From CAVTND01 sp963735955 (lineage in GTDB: Bacteria > Pseudomonadota > Gammaproteobacteria > Burkholderiales > Burkholderiaceae_F), in the NCBI GenBank assembly GCA_963735955.1, contig CAVTND010000012.1:62001-126000 (forward strand): DNA of 64,000 bases. The letters run 5' to 3'. This document shows positions 53,973 to 63,271 of the stretch, piece by piece. Made by a program: the position numbers and the translations under genes. The notes beneath the pieces were generated by a model. The model searched no databases. It was not told the DNA's origin and worked only from the letters and a program-made list of their open reading frames with translations. Within the stretch, counting starts at the first letter, position 1. Each line of letters starts with the position of its first letter.

Positions 53973-56900
53973 ATGGCCACTTCTCCCGACGCTTTGAAGG
54001 CCGAGCGCCTCGAAGCCGTGCAGGCAATGATCGATGAGCGGGTCGAAGCGCGAGAGCGACCGCTGCTCAAGGTGTTCGCGCGCAGTTACTTTCAGCGCGT
54101 TGATCCGGAGGACATCAGCACGCGAGCGACCGAAGACCTGTATGGCGCGCTGCTGTCGCACTGGCAGTTCGCGCGCAAGCGCGAGCCGGGCCAGGCGAAG
54201 GTCCGCGTGTTCAATCCAAATGCCGGCGAGCACGGCTGGGGGTCACGTCACACCGTGATCGAAATCGTCAACGATGACATGCCGTTCCTGGTGGACTCGG
54301 CTTCGATGGAAGTCAATCGCCAGGGTCTGACTCTGCAGTTGATCGTTCATCCGATGTTTGCCGTCGAGCGCGACAAGAACGGACAATTGACCGCGCTGGC
54401 GCCGCGCGAGGAACAGCCCGAGCGTGCGCGCGAATCGTTCATTCATGTCGAAGTCGATCGCCTCGCTGATCCGGCGGCACGCACTGCGCTGGCGGCGGGC
54501 CTCGAGCGCGTGCTGGGGGATGTGCGCGCGGCGGTCAACGACTGGAAGCCGATGATCGCGCAGCTGCGCGCGGTGATCGAGGAAATCGACTCCACGACCG
54601 CACCACTGCCGCGCGAGGAAGTGGCTGAGGATCGCGCATTCCTGCAATGGCTGGCCGAGGATCACATGCTGCTGCTCGGCTATCGGCGCCACGATCTCGC
54701 GTCCAGTGACGACGATGTCAAGCTGAAACTGGTCCCTGGCAGTGGCCTCGGAATCCTGCGCGAGTCCAACCAGGCACCGTCGGAGTCATCGAGCTTTGCG
54801 GTGCTGCCGCGTCAGGCGCGCGAACTGGCCGCCAGCCCTTCGCCGATGCTGCTTCTCACCAAGGCAAATTCACGATCGACCGTGCATCGCCAGGGCTACA
54901 TCGACTACCTCGGTATCAAGCGCTATGACGCGAACGGACGCGTGGTCGGGGAGCACCGATTCGTCGGTCTGCTGACCTCGTCGGCCTACAACGCGCGCGT
55001 GGCAGAAGTACCTCTGGTGCGCGGCAAGGTGGCGCAGGTGGCAACGCGCGCGGGACTTGCGGCCGACAGTCATCTCGGCAAGGCGCTGATTCACATTCTG
55101 GAGACCTATCCGCGCGACGAGCTGTTCCAGGTCACGGTCGACGAGCTCTATGAAATTGCCAACGGCATCCTGCAGCTCGGTGAGCGCCAGCGCTTCCGCC
55201 TGTTCATCCGGCGCGATCCGTTCGAGCGCTTCATTTCCTGCCTGATCTTTGTGCCGCGCGAGAACTACACCACGGACCTGCGCCGCAAATTCCAGAAGAT
55301 CCTGCTCGAGGCGTTCGACGGTTCGAACGCGGATTTCGACGTGCTGTTGAACGATGCGATCCTGGCGCGGATCCATATCACGGTGCGCACGACGCCGGAC
55401 CACATCCCGGACTACGACCGCAAGGTGGTCGAGGCGCGGCTCGCCAATGCGGCGCGCCGCTGGGAAGACGATTTGCGCCAGGCATTGATCGAGATAGAAG
55501 GCGAGGCGAGCGCCGCGGTCCTCAACAAACGCTTCGGTGCGGCCTTCCCGGCCGACTATCGCGAGTACATATCTGCGCGCAGTGCGGTGGCCGACCTGCG
55601 ACACCTGGATGCACTGGTACGCGGACCGAGCCGGCTCGCGCTCAATCTCTACCGGCCCCTTGAAGCGCCACCGAATCGGCTCGGCTTCAAGGTCTTCCGG
55701 GCCGGCACACCAGTTGCCTTGTCCGACTCGTTGCCGATGCTTGAGCACATGGGAGTGCGTGTGCTGGCCGAGCATCCGTATGAGATCACGCCGGAGGATG
55801 GCGAGACCCTGTGGATCCATGACTTCGAGTTCGAGACGCCGGTTGCCGAAGATCTCGATCCAGAGGAAATTGCTCCGCTGTTCGAGGATGCCTTTGCAAA
55901 GGTATTTGATGGGCAGATCGAGAACGACGATTTCAATCGCCTGGTCCTCTGCGCCGGGCTGGCAGCAGCGGATATCACGATCCTGCGCGCGTATGCCCGC
56001 TACCTGCGGCAGATCGGCTTTGCCCTTTCGCAGGCATTCATCGGGTCGACCCTGGCCGCGCATCCGCGCATCGCCCACATGCTGGTGCATCTTTTCAAGC
56101 TGCGCTTCGAACCCGGCAAGCGGGACGATGGCAGTGCTGCCAGCCAGGTCAATGCGATCGGCCAGGCGCTCGACAAGGTTTCGAACCTCAGCGAAGACCG
56201 CGTGCTGCGGCAATTGCTGGCGCTGATACTCGCGACACTGCGCACCAACTTCTGGCGGACCGGCGAGGGTGCCAGCGGTGCGGCCGGCGAACGACGCAGC
56301 TTCCTGTCGTTCAAGCTGGATCCATCGAAGATCCCCGGGCTGCCGGAGCCGCGGCCGATGTTCGAGATCTTCGTTTATTCGACGCGCTTCGAAGGCGTGC
56401 ATCTGCGCGGCGGCCGGGTTGCACGCGGCGGCCTGCGCTGGTCGGACCGGCCCGAGGACTTTCGCACCGAGGTGCTCGGCTTGGTCAAGGCGCAGATGGT
56501 GAAAAACACCGTGATCGTACCGGTGGGTTCAAAGGGCGGCTTTGTGCTCAAGAAGGCGCCGCCTGCGTCGGACCGCGAGGCCTTCATGAAGGAAGGCGTG
56601 GCGTGTTACCAGAACTACCTGCGCGGCCTGCTTGATCTGACCGACAACCGCATCGGTGACCGGATCGTGTCGCCGCCCCAGGTCGAGCGACACGACGGCG
56701 ACGATCCTTATCTGGTGGTGGCTGCGGACAAGGGAACCGCAACCTTTTCCGACTATGCCAACGCGGTCAGCGCCGAGTATGGCCACTGGCTGGGAGATGC
56801 CTTCGCCTCCGGGGGAAGCGTCGGCTATGACCACAAGAAAATGGGCATCACGGCGCGCGGTGCCTGGGAAAGCGTCAAACGGCATTTTCGCGAACTCGGC

Positions 56901-58793
56901 GTGGACATCCAGACCACCGATTTCAGCTGCGTCGGAATCGGCGACATGTCGGGCGACGTGTTCGGCAACGGGATGCTGCTGTCGCGGCATATCCGCCTGC
57001 TGGCGGCCTTCGATCACCGCCATATCTTCATCGACCCGACGCCGGATGTGGCGGCCAGTTTCGCCGAGCGCGAACGCCTGTTCGCGTTGCCGCGCTCGTC
57101 GTGGGCCGACTACAACACCGGCCTGATATCTGCTGGCGGTGGTGTCTGGGCACGCTCGGAGAAGTCGATTCCTCTTTCGCCGCAGGCGCGCGCCGCACTC
57201 GGCATTGAGGCCGACAAGCTGTCGCCGACCGAGCTGGTCAATGCCATCCTGAAGGCACCCGCCGATCTGCTCTACAACGGCGGGATCGGCACCTATGTCA
57301 AGTCGAGCCGCGAAACCCACGCGGACGTCGGAGATCGCGCCAACGACGCACTGCGCGTCAGTGGCGCAGAACTGCGATGCAAGGTGATTGGCGAAGGCGG
57401 CAACCTGGGCTGCACCCAGCTTGGTCGCATCGAGGCCGCTCTCGCCGGGGTCAAGCTCTACACCGACGCGATCGACAATTCGGCCGGCGTCGATACCTCG
57501 GACCATGAAGTCAATCTCAAGATCCTGCTGAGCCTGCCGATCGCCGAAGGCGAACTGACCGAGAAGCAGCGCAACGCTCAGTTGGCGGAGATGACCGACG
57601 AAGTCGCCTCGCTGGTGCTGCGCGATAACTACTTCCAGACCCAATCACTGTCGGTCAGCGGTCGCATGGGACCGAGGCTGTTCGACCAGCAGCAACGATT
57701 TATCCGTTTTCTCGAGAAAGAGGGACGGCTCAACCGCGCGCTCGAGTTCCTGCCAAGCGACGAGGAATTCGAGGAACGCCGGGCGCACGGCGGCGCCCTG
57801 ACGGCGCCAGAGCGATCCGTAGTGCTCGCCTATTCGAAGATGTGGCTGTCGGATGTGCTCCTTGCCTCCGATCTGCTCGAAGACCCCTGGATCGGCACCG
57901 CGCTGGCGCGCTATTTCCCGGCTGCGATGCGTGAGCGCTACGCGACATACATCGAACGCCACCCGCTGAAGCGCGAGATCATCGCCACGCATGTGCTCAA
58001 CAGCATGATCAACCGGGTCGGCGCGACCTTCGTGCACCGGCTCGGCGAAACCACCGGCGCGGCCCCGCCTCAGATCGTGCGCGCCTACCTGCTGGCGCGC
58101 GAAGTGTTCGGAATGGTGCCGCTGTGGCAGTCAATCGAGGCGCTCGACGGCATTGCCAGCGACGAGACGCAGGCGCGGATGCTGATCGAACTCGGGCGCC
58201 GTACGGGGCGCGCCACCACCTGGTTCCTGCGTTCGCGCCGGCTGGCCGAGCCGATGGGCGAGACGATCAAGCGCTTCCGGCCAGTGGCCGAGGCACTGCT
58301 CGCCTTGGCAGGCAAGCCACCAGCGGGCGCCGCCTGGTATGCGCCGATCGCGCAACGCAGCAGCGCCTTGCAGGCGTCGCAGGTACCGGCGCCGGTGGCC
58401 CTGCAGGTGGCCGCCGCGGAACTTCAGTTTGCAGCTCTGGACCTGACGGAGACGGCGGAAGCGAGCGGCAGGTCGTTCGACGAGGTCGCGGCGGCCTACT
58501 TCGCGATCGGCGACCTGCTCGGGCTGGCGCGGCTGCGCTCGCAAGTGTCTGCACTGCCGTCGGACAGCTACTGGCGAGGCATGGCCAAGGCCGCTCTTGG
58601 TGACGATCTCGCTGGGCTGCAGCGGGCGTTGACCACCGACGCCCTCAGGCGCGGCGGGCTTGAGCCGTGGCAGGCTGCGCAGGCGAATGTGCTGGCGCGT
58701 ACACGACGCCTGCTGGTCGAATTTACCGAAAGCAAAAGTGCCGATTTGGCCATGCTTTCGGTGGCATTGCGCGAATTGCGCAACCTGGTCTGA
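53973..58793 (+). CDS. large NAD-dependent glutamate dehydrogenase (GDH-1600 class)
   Basis: A 1606-residue enzyme from the ATG at 53973 with an AAAGGAGAG site. The N-terminal half (to about residue 700) holds the ACT-like and regulatory segments typical of this class. The catalytic region has RVARGGLRWSDRPEDFRTEVLGLVKAQMVKNTVIVPVGSKGGF, then TTDFSCVGIGDMSGDVFGNGMLLS with the nucleotide-binding glycines. The long C-terminal helical domain follows. It converts glutamate to 2-oxoglutarate and ammonia with NAD. Length is normal for the class. No regulator is nearby. Confidence 0.96.
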   Translation: MATSPDALKAERLEAVQAMIDERVEARERPLLKVFARSYFQRVDPEDISTRATEDLYGALLSHWQFARKREPGQAKVRVFNPNAGEHGWGSRHTVIEIVNDDMPFLVDSASMEVNRQGLTLQLIVHPMFAVERDKNGQLTALAPREEQPERARESFIHVEVDRLADPAARTALAAGLERVLGDVRAAVNDWKPMIAQLRAVIEEIDSTTAPLPREEVAEDRAFLQWLAEDHMLLLGYRRHDLASSDDDVKLKLVPGSGLGILRESNQAPSESSSFAVLPRQARELAASPSPMLLLTKANSRSTVHRQGYIDYLGIKRYDANGRVVGEHRFVGLLTSSAYNARVAEVPLVRGKVAQVATRAGLAADSHLGKALIHILETYPRDELFQVTVDELYEIANGILQLGERQRFRLFIRRDPFERFISCLIFVPRENYTTDLRRKFQKILLEAFDGSNADFDVLLNDAILARIHITVRTTPDHIPDYDRKVVEARLANAARRWEDDLRQALIEIEGEASAAVLNKRFGAAFPADYREYISARSAVADLRHLDALVRGPSRLALNLYRPLEAPPNRLGFKVFRAGTPVALSDSLPMLEHMGVRVLAEHPYEITPEDGETLWIHDFEFETPVAEDLDPEEIAPLFEDAFAKVFDGQIENDDFNRLVLCAGLAAADITILRAYARYLRQIGFALSQAFIGSTLAAHPRIAHMLVHLFKLRFEPGKRDDGSAASQVNAIGQALDKVSNLSEDRVLRQLLALILATLRTNFWRTGEGASGAAGERRSFLSFKLDPSKIPGLPEPRPMFEIFVYSTRFEGVHLRGGRVARGGLRWSDRPEDFRTEVLGLVKAQMVKNTVIVPVGSKGGFVLKKAPPASDREAFMKEGVACYQNYLRGLLDLTDNRIGDRIVSPPQVERHDGDDPYLVVAADKGTATFSDYANAVSAEYGHWLGDAFASGGSVGYDHKKMGITARGAWESVKRHFRELGVDIQTTDFSCVGIGDMSGDVFGNGMLLSRHIRLLAAFDHRHIFIDPTPDVAASFAERERLFALPRSSWADYNTGLISAGGGVWARSEKSIPLSPQARAALGIEADKLSPTELVNAILKAPADLLYNGGIGTYVKSSRETHADVGDRANDALRVSGAELRCKVIGEGGNLGCTQLGRIEAALAGVKLYTDAIDNSAGVDTSDHEVNLKILLSLPIAEGELTEKQRNAQLAEMTDEVASLVLRDNYFQTQSLSVSGRMGPRLFDQQQRFIRFLEKEGRLNRALEFLPSDEEFEERRAHGGALTAPERSVVLAYSKMWLSDVLLASDLLEDPWIGTALARYFPAAMRERYATYIERHPLKREIIATHVLNSMINRVGATFVHRLGETTGAAPPQIVRAYLLAREVFGMVPLWQSIEALDGIASDETQARMLIELGRRTGRATTWFLRSRRLAEPMGETIKRFRPVAEALLALAGKPPAGAAWYAPIAQRSSALQASQVPAPVALQVAAAELQFAALDLTETAEASGRSFDEVAAAYFAIGDLLGLARLRSQVSALPSDSYWRGMAKAALGDDLAGLQRALTTDALRRGGLEPWQAAQANVLARTRRLLVEFTESKSADLAMLSVALRELRNLV

Positions 58794-58897
58794 GGCTTGT
58801 GTGACGCGGCGCCGCGAGCTCTTCAAATGCGCAGCCTTGCATGCGCAAACGCAGGCGCGCTCAGCGCTGTGTCGATTGTGACGTCGGAGGGAACGTC

Positions 58898-59719
58898 TTG
58901 AGCACGATCCAGGGTCAGTCCGAATTCCGCGACAGGACCCGGCTGGTCAGCCTGCTGGCGGCGGTTGCATTGCTGGCGCCGCTGGTGTCGGCCGCCTGGT
59001 TGCCGGCATTTGCCCAACCGGCTTCCTACCATCACTTCGCCGATCAGCGCAGTTGTCTGGGTCTGCCGTACGCGGCGAACGTCCTGTCGAATCTGCCGTT
59101 CCTGTTATTCGGCTGGCTCGGCCTGGCATTCACGCTGGGGGGTTGGCGGCGGAATTCGGCGGCGTTTAGGGACGCCAGGGACACACTGCCGTGGACCGGA
59201 CTGTTCACGGGTGTCGCACTCACCGCATTTGGTTCGGCCTACTACCACTGGAATCCCAATGACGCGACTCTGGTGTGGGACCGCCTGCCAATGGCGCTCG
59301 GCTTCGCCGGCCTGGTGGCCGGAACACTGGCCGACCGGGCCGAACTGCGCCATGGAAACGCTGTCTTCGTAGCTCTGGCGATGGTCGCCACCGGCAGCGT
59401 TATCGGATGGTCGATGACGCGCAACCTGACGCCCTACCTCGTGGTGCAGGCCGGCTTTATCGCGGTGGCGGTGACCGCCACCGCACTGCTGCCGTCGCGC
59501 TATTCGCATGGCAACATGTTTTATGCGGCGGCGGCACTTTACGGCCTTGCCTTTTTGCTGGAGCGCTTCGACTGGGAGGTCAAAGCGCTCACCGGTGGCG
59601 TCGTCAGCGGCCACACGCTGAAACACCTGACTGCAGCGGCGGCGGTCTTCGTCATTTATCTGATGTTGAAGCGTCGTTCACCGCAGCCGCTAGTCGCCGG
59701 CGCGCTGGCGAGCGCCTGA
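58898..59719 (+). CDS. ceramidase-like seven-helix membrane protein (CREST superfamily)
   Basis: A 273-residue membrane protein. The TTG at 58898 is preferred because GGAGGGAACG lies just upstream; an ATG at 58841 is in frame. Motifs HHFADQRSCLGLPYAANVLSNLPFLLFGW, TAFGSAYYHWNPNDATLVWDRLPMALGFAG and GGVVSGHTLKHLTAAAAVFVIYLM supply the Ser, Asp and three His expected of CREST hydrolases such as alkaline ceramidase. Substrate is probably a lipid amide or ester. It is followed by the convergent CarF-like gene. Confidence 0.82.
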   Translation: MSTIQGQSEFRDRTRLVSLLAAVALLAPLVSAAWLPAFAQPASYHHFADQRSCLGLPYAANVLSNLPFLLFGWLGLAFTLGGWRRNSAAFRDARDTLPWTGLFTGVALTAFGSAYYHWNPNDATLVWDRLPMALGFAGLVAGTLADRAELRHGNAVFVALAMVATGSVIGWSMTRNLTPYLVVQAGFIAVAVTATALLPSRYSHGNMFYAAAALYGLAFLLERFDWEVKALTGGVVSGHTLKHLTAAAAVFVIYLMLKRRSPQPLVAGALASA

Positions 59720-59770
59720 GGATCCCGTCAACTCTCGGTCGCGCGACGCTCGCCACCGGCGCATTTCGGC

Positions 59771-60388
59771 TCAGGCGACAGTGGCAGGCGCGCAGTGTGA
59801 GCACGCCGTCCGGACAGCCTTGCGAGCGGGCAAGCCGAGCAGAGCAAGTTCTTCTGCTTCGCTACGACGCCTGATGCCGGTCAAGCGCTCGATGTGGCGC
59901 TCAATGCGCGACCAGAATCCGATCTCCTCCAGCAGTGGATTCAGGAAATTGGTGATCACGCAATAGTGTGTACTGCGCGACCCGGCGTGGTGGCAGCCAT
60001 GATGCCGGGCGTTCTGCAGCAGATAAAGGCGCTGCAGCCAGCGAACCGTTGCCGGCTGTTCAGCGCGGTTCATGTGAGCCCATTTATGAATCTGGTTCGC
60101 GTTGGTGATGGTGAAAGCGAACAGCCAGACCTGCCAGTTCAGCCAGCCGCCCCAAGCCGCGATGGCAAGCAGTGCAGCGGCCGCGAGCAGCAAGTCCCAA
60201 GAGCTTTCCAGCCAGGATTTGGCGAGGAACTCCCGCGGCTGGTGATGGTGGCGCAGGTTGTTCTCAGCGAGCCGACCGATCAAAGGCGCGCCGGGCCGCG
60301 CATAGGCATCTTCAGCCCAATGCACGATGCCGGAAACCAGGTCGGCCAGCAGCAGGGTCGCGCCAGCCTCGACGATCACGTGACTCAT
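59771..60388 (-). CDS. CarF/plasmanylethanolamine desaturase-like membrane protein
   Basis: A 205-residue protein from the ATG at 60388. It has histidine clusters typical of the TMEM189/Kua/CarF family: DLVSGIVHWAEDAY, NNLRHHHQPREF, QIHKWAH and LLQNARHHGCHHAGSRSTHYC, with hydrophobic helices between (LLLAAAALLAIAAWGGWL). Characterised CarF and TMEM189 proteins introduce the vinyl-ether bond of plasmalogens using oxygen and a diiron centre. Neighbours are a ceramidase-like protein and a divergent XRE regulator. Whether this cell makes the ether-lipid substrate is unknown. Confidence 0.85.
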   Translation of the reverse strand: MSHVIVEAGATLLLADLVSGIVHWAEDAYARPGAPLIGRLAENNLRHHHQPREFLAKSWLESSWDLLLAAAALLAIAAWGGWLNWQVWLFAFTITNANQIHKWAHMNRAEQPATVRWLQRLYLLQNARHHGCHHAGSRSTHYCVITNFLNPLLEEIGFWSRIERHIERLTGIRRRSEAEELALLGLPARKAVRTACSHCAPATVA

Positions 60389-60514
60389 TCGACACTCGTT
60401 CGCGGTAAGCCGCGACATCGCGGCCCGCAGACGATGGAGCGGGGCGTGCCGCTGCCTGCAACCTGGCTGGTAAGGTAGTGTTTTCCGATACCTTCGGACG
60501 CAGGCGGAGAGACC

Positions 60515-61264
60515 ATGTCCACCGTTCAATTGATCGATGCGCTCAAACGCCTGCTGAAGAGTCGTCGCGTGAACTACGCTGAGCTGGCGCGCCGCATCGG
60601 GCTGTCGGAAGCGAGCGTCAAGCGCCTATTTTCGGAACGCACATTCACGCTCGCGCGTCTGGAGGAGGTACTGATCGCGCTCGACATCGATTTTTTCGAA
60701 CTGGCCAGGCTGGCGCGCGGCGCTTCTGACGCTGAGCAACTGATGACCGAAGCACAGGAGCACGCGCTTGCCTCTGAGCCGCGCCTCATGGGAGTTTTCT
60801 ATCTGCTGTATCACGAGTGGCAACCGGAGCAGGTGCTTGAACGCTTCGAACTCGGCGCGGCCGAACTGACCCGCCTGCTTGCGAAACTGGACCGCCTGGG
60901 CCTGATCGAGTTGATGCCCGGCAATCGCGTCAAGCTGCGCGTCAGTCGCCACCTGCGCGTGCGTCCGAGCGGCGCTATCCGCGCGCGTCACGGACAGCGT
61001 GTGCTGGCCGAGTTCCTGTCAGTCGAGTTCGACCGCCACGGCGGCCGCTTCCGTTTCGAACTGCGCGAACTGTCGAGCGCATCCTTCGCCGTGCTCGAGC
61101 GCAAGATGGATCGGCTGGCTGCCGAGTTCAACGAACTCGCCGAACTCGACAGCACCTTGCCGGCGGACCAACGGCAGTCGGTAGGACTCGGACTGGGGAT
61201 GCGCCCATGGCGCATCGAACAAGCTACCGGTTTGAAAGAACGACCGCGGCGGCGCGGCGCGTGA
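60515..61264 (+). CDS. XRE-type transcriptional regulator with C-terminal effector-like domain
   Basis: A 249-residue protein from the ATG at 60515. Residues about 5-65 are a helix-turn-helix of Cro/CI type (VNYAELARRIGLSEASVKRLFSERTFTLARLEEVLIAL). The rest has helical segments (WQPEQVLERFELGAAELTRLLAKLDRLGLIEL) resembling a second winged helix, then a charged C-terminus. It diverges from the CarF-like gene across about 126 bases and may regulate it. Signal unknown. Confidence 0.87.
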   Translation: MSTVQLIDALKRLLKSRRVNYAELARRIGLSEASVKRLFSERTFTLARLEEVLIALDIDFFELARLARGASDAEQLMTEAQEHALASEPRLMGVFYLLYHEWQPEQVLERFELGAAELTRLLAKLDRLGLIELMPGNRVKLRVSRHLRVRPSGAIRARHGQRVLAEFLSVEFDRHGGRFRFELRELSSASFAVLERKMDRLAAEFNELAELDSTLPADQRQSVGLGLGMRPWRIEQATGLKERPRRRGA

Positions 61265-61270
61265 GCGATC

Positions 61271-62170
61271 TCAGTCCAGGCCGGTCGTTGCGGTCCCGGC
61301 GGCAGTTGCGATCGTGGGCGCGGCGAGCAGCATGAACGCTTGCACCGCCTGGCGATACTCCTCTGTGCCAACCCGAGCGCTCGAATGCGTGCCGCCTTCG
61401 ATCTTGACCACGCGCTTGACCGAACTGCCTGCGCGCTCAAACAGCGCATCGGCCATCGTGTGGGGCACGATGCTGTCTGCCGTGCCGTGCACGATGAGCA
61501 GCGGAGTTCTGACCTTTTCGATCTTTCCGGCGGAGTCAAAGCGCTGCGTTACCGCGAGGCTCAGCCCCGGGACCCAGCCCCATCTGGTCTCGCGCACGAT
61601 GTCGGGGATCGAAGTGAAAGTTGACTCGATGATCACGCCGGCCACTTCATCGGGTTGCGAGAATCCGCTGGCAAGCTCGATCGCGAGGGCGCCGCCGAGG
61701 CTGTGTCCGTAGATGAAACGGCGCGCGGAATCGGGCTGACGCCGCTTCAGTTCGGCCAGTGCCACGCGCGCGTCGTCAGCCGCGCTGGTTTCCGACGGCA
61801 GGATCTCGGTGCTCTTGCCGAAGCCGCGGTAGTCGACCGCCAGCACGTTGAATCCAAGTTGCTGCCAGCGTGAAATCCGGAACACGCTGCCGTTGAGGTT
61901 CCAGCGCGCTCCATGAAGGTAGAGCACGGTCGGCGCAGCATCAGGATTCGCTTGCGGCACATACCAGAAGTGGAGTGACTCGCCGCCGGCAACTGCGATG
62001 TCGTATTCCTCGGTTCCCGGCAAGGGTGGGCTGAACCAACGCGGGTTGTCGCGCGCGGGATTGAAGATCGTCTGGCGCTGCCACTCGTCCAGCGAAGCGC
62101 AGCCCGAGGCCGCCAGCGCCGCGAGTGCGGCGGCGGCCAGCAGGGCTACCAGACGGGCCGGCAGTCGCAT
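61271..62170 (-). CDS. alpha/beta hydrolase lipoprotein
   Basis: A 299-residue protein with a lipoprotein signal (LLAAAALAALAASGC). The hydrolase core has VLYLHGARWNLNGSVF (oxyanion HG), VLAVDYRGFGKSTE, the nucleophile elbow FIYGHSLGGALAIEL, an acid strand LLIVHGTADSIVPH and a histidine in EGGTHSSARV. It resembles BEM46-like serine hydrolases. Probably anchored in the envelope and acting on esters or lipids. Substrate unknown. Confidence 0.88.
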   Translation of the reverse strand: MRLPARLVALLAAAALAALAASGCASLDEWQRQTIFNPARDNPRWFSPPLPGTEEYDIAVAGGESLHFWYVPQANPDAAPTVLYLHGARWNLNGSVFRISRWQQLGFNVLAVDYRGFGKSTEILPSETSAADDARVALAELKRRQPDSARRFIYGHSLGGALAIELASGFSQPDEVAGVIIESTFTSIPDIVRETRWGWVPGLSLAVTQRFDSAGKIEKVRTPLLIVHGTADSIVPHTMADALFERAGSSVKRVVKIEGGTHSSARVGTEEYRQAVQAFMLLAAPTIATAAGTATTGLD

Positions 62171-62192
62171 CTAAGTCTCGCCGATACAGGCC

Positions 62193-62699
62193 TTAGCTAA
62201 GCGCACCAATGAAATCGCGTTTGCCAAGTTCAACTCCGTTGTGACGAAGGATGTCATACGCGGTCACGCTGTGGAAGTAGAAGTTCGGCAAAGCCATATT
62301 CAGCAGATAGGGTTGCCCCTTGAAGTTGAGCGTCTGGTCGCGGATCTTCATCTGAACCTCACGCTCCTCGGCGCCCGAAAATTGAGCGGCCTTGAACCCC
62401 TGAACAAATTCGATGGTCCTGCTGACGCGCGCCTTCAGATCGGCAAACGATGCTTCATTGTCATCCCACTTGGGCGGCTCCTGCCCGGCCAGCCGCGCCA
62501 CCGTTCCCTTGGCAAAGTCACACGCAATCTGCACCTGGCGCGTCAGCGGAAACATGTCGGGGTAAAGGCGTGCAGCGAGCAGCACCGACGGTTCGATCTT
62601 CTTCGCCTCGGCGTGAGTCTCAGCCTTGTCCAGAATGGCGGACAGATTGCCTAGCCCCCTGAGGAATACCGGCACCGAGACTTCGTACATAGTGATCAT
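62193..62699 (-). CDS. DUF1993 family protein
   Basis: A 168-residue protein from the ATG at 62699, preceded by AAAGGAAAAC. The sequence MYEVSVPVFLRGLGNLSAILDKAETHAEAKKI ... LAARLYPDMFPLTRQVQIACDFAKGTVARLAGQEPPKWDDNEASFADLKARV fits DUF1993, a DinB/YfiT-like four-helix bundle. It ends with LPNFYFHSVTAYDILRHNGVELGKRDFIG, a conserved tail. Its start overlaps the SET gene's stop by 4 nt. Function unknown. Confidence 0.88.
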   Translation of the reverse strand: MITMYEVSVPVFLRGLGNLSAILDKAETHAEAKKIEPSVLLAARLYPDMFPLTRQVQIACDFAKGTVARLAGQEPPKWDDNEASFADLKARVSRTIEFVQGFKAAQFSGAEEREVQMKIRDQTLNFKGQPYLLNMALPNFYFHSVTAYDILRHNGVELGKRDFIGALS

Positions 62700-63181
62700 G
62701 TGTTTTCCTTTCGAGTGCGCCTCTTGAGCGCGAGCATGGTGCCGCGACAATCGACTGCGCCGCAGCGGCATTCGTATTGTTTCTTGAGCGTTGGGGTGAT
62801 GCGTTCGTCGATGATGAGGCCGTAATCGTAGTTGAGCTCCTCGCCCCGTCGAATGTCGCGCATTGCCTGGATGAACACTCGGCCGTCTTCGCTTTCCTCT
62901 GTTTCGCAGTTGGGCGCGCACGAATGATTGACCCAGCGAGCAATATTTCCTTCAACTCCGGCGTCGATCACCGTCTTGCCGTCCGATAGCGAAAAGAAGA
63001 AAGTGTGATTCGGATCGTCGGGGTCCGAGGCGGGGCGTCGATCCGCTTCCTTCCAGCTGATCCGTTCTCCTCGATACTCGACGATGCGTTCGCCCTGTCG
63101 GAGCTTGCGCGCAGCGTAGATGCCGCGACCATGGATGCGCGAGTTGCGTACGACGATTCGGGGCTTTCGTATTACAGGCAT
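62696..63181 (-). CDS. SET-domain protein lysine methyltransferase
   Basis: A 161-residue protein from the ATG at 63181. The SET domain is nearly the whole protein: VVRNSRIHGRGIYAARKLRQGERIVEYRGERIS, WVNHSCAPNCETE and GEELNYDYGL, with a post-SET zinc motif (CRCGAVDCRGTM). All canonical SAM-binding and catalytic residues (NHSCxPN, Y in NYDYG) are visible. Such eukaryotic-like enzymes in bacteria methylate histone-like or ribosomal proteins; target unknown. Coupled to DUF1993 by ATGA overlap. Confidence 0.92.
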   Translation of the reverse strand: MPVIRKPRIVVRNSRIHGRGIYAARKLRQGERIVEYRGERISWKEADRRPASDPDDPNHTFFFSLSDGKTVIDAGVEGNIARWVNHSCAPNCETEESEDGRVFIQAMRDIRRGEELNYDYGLIIDERITPTLKKQYECRCGAVDCRGTMLALKRRTRKENT

Positions 63182-63271
63182 GACGACCTTGGCGATGTAA
63201 GGGCAGCGGCGGGAAGGGATCGCAATGCGACACCAGCCTGGACGGCGCAATGGTGAGGCGTGAGATTACGG

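Noticed and set aside
54870..56402. 510-codon open frame on the minus strand opposite the glutamate dehydrogenase gene
   Set aside because: Antisense to a full-length conserved enzyme; the product has no domain and the composition expected of a high-GC shadow frame.
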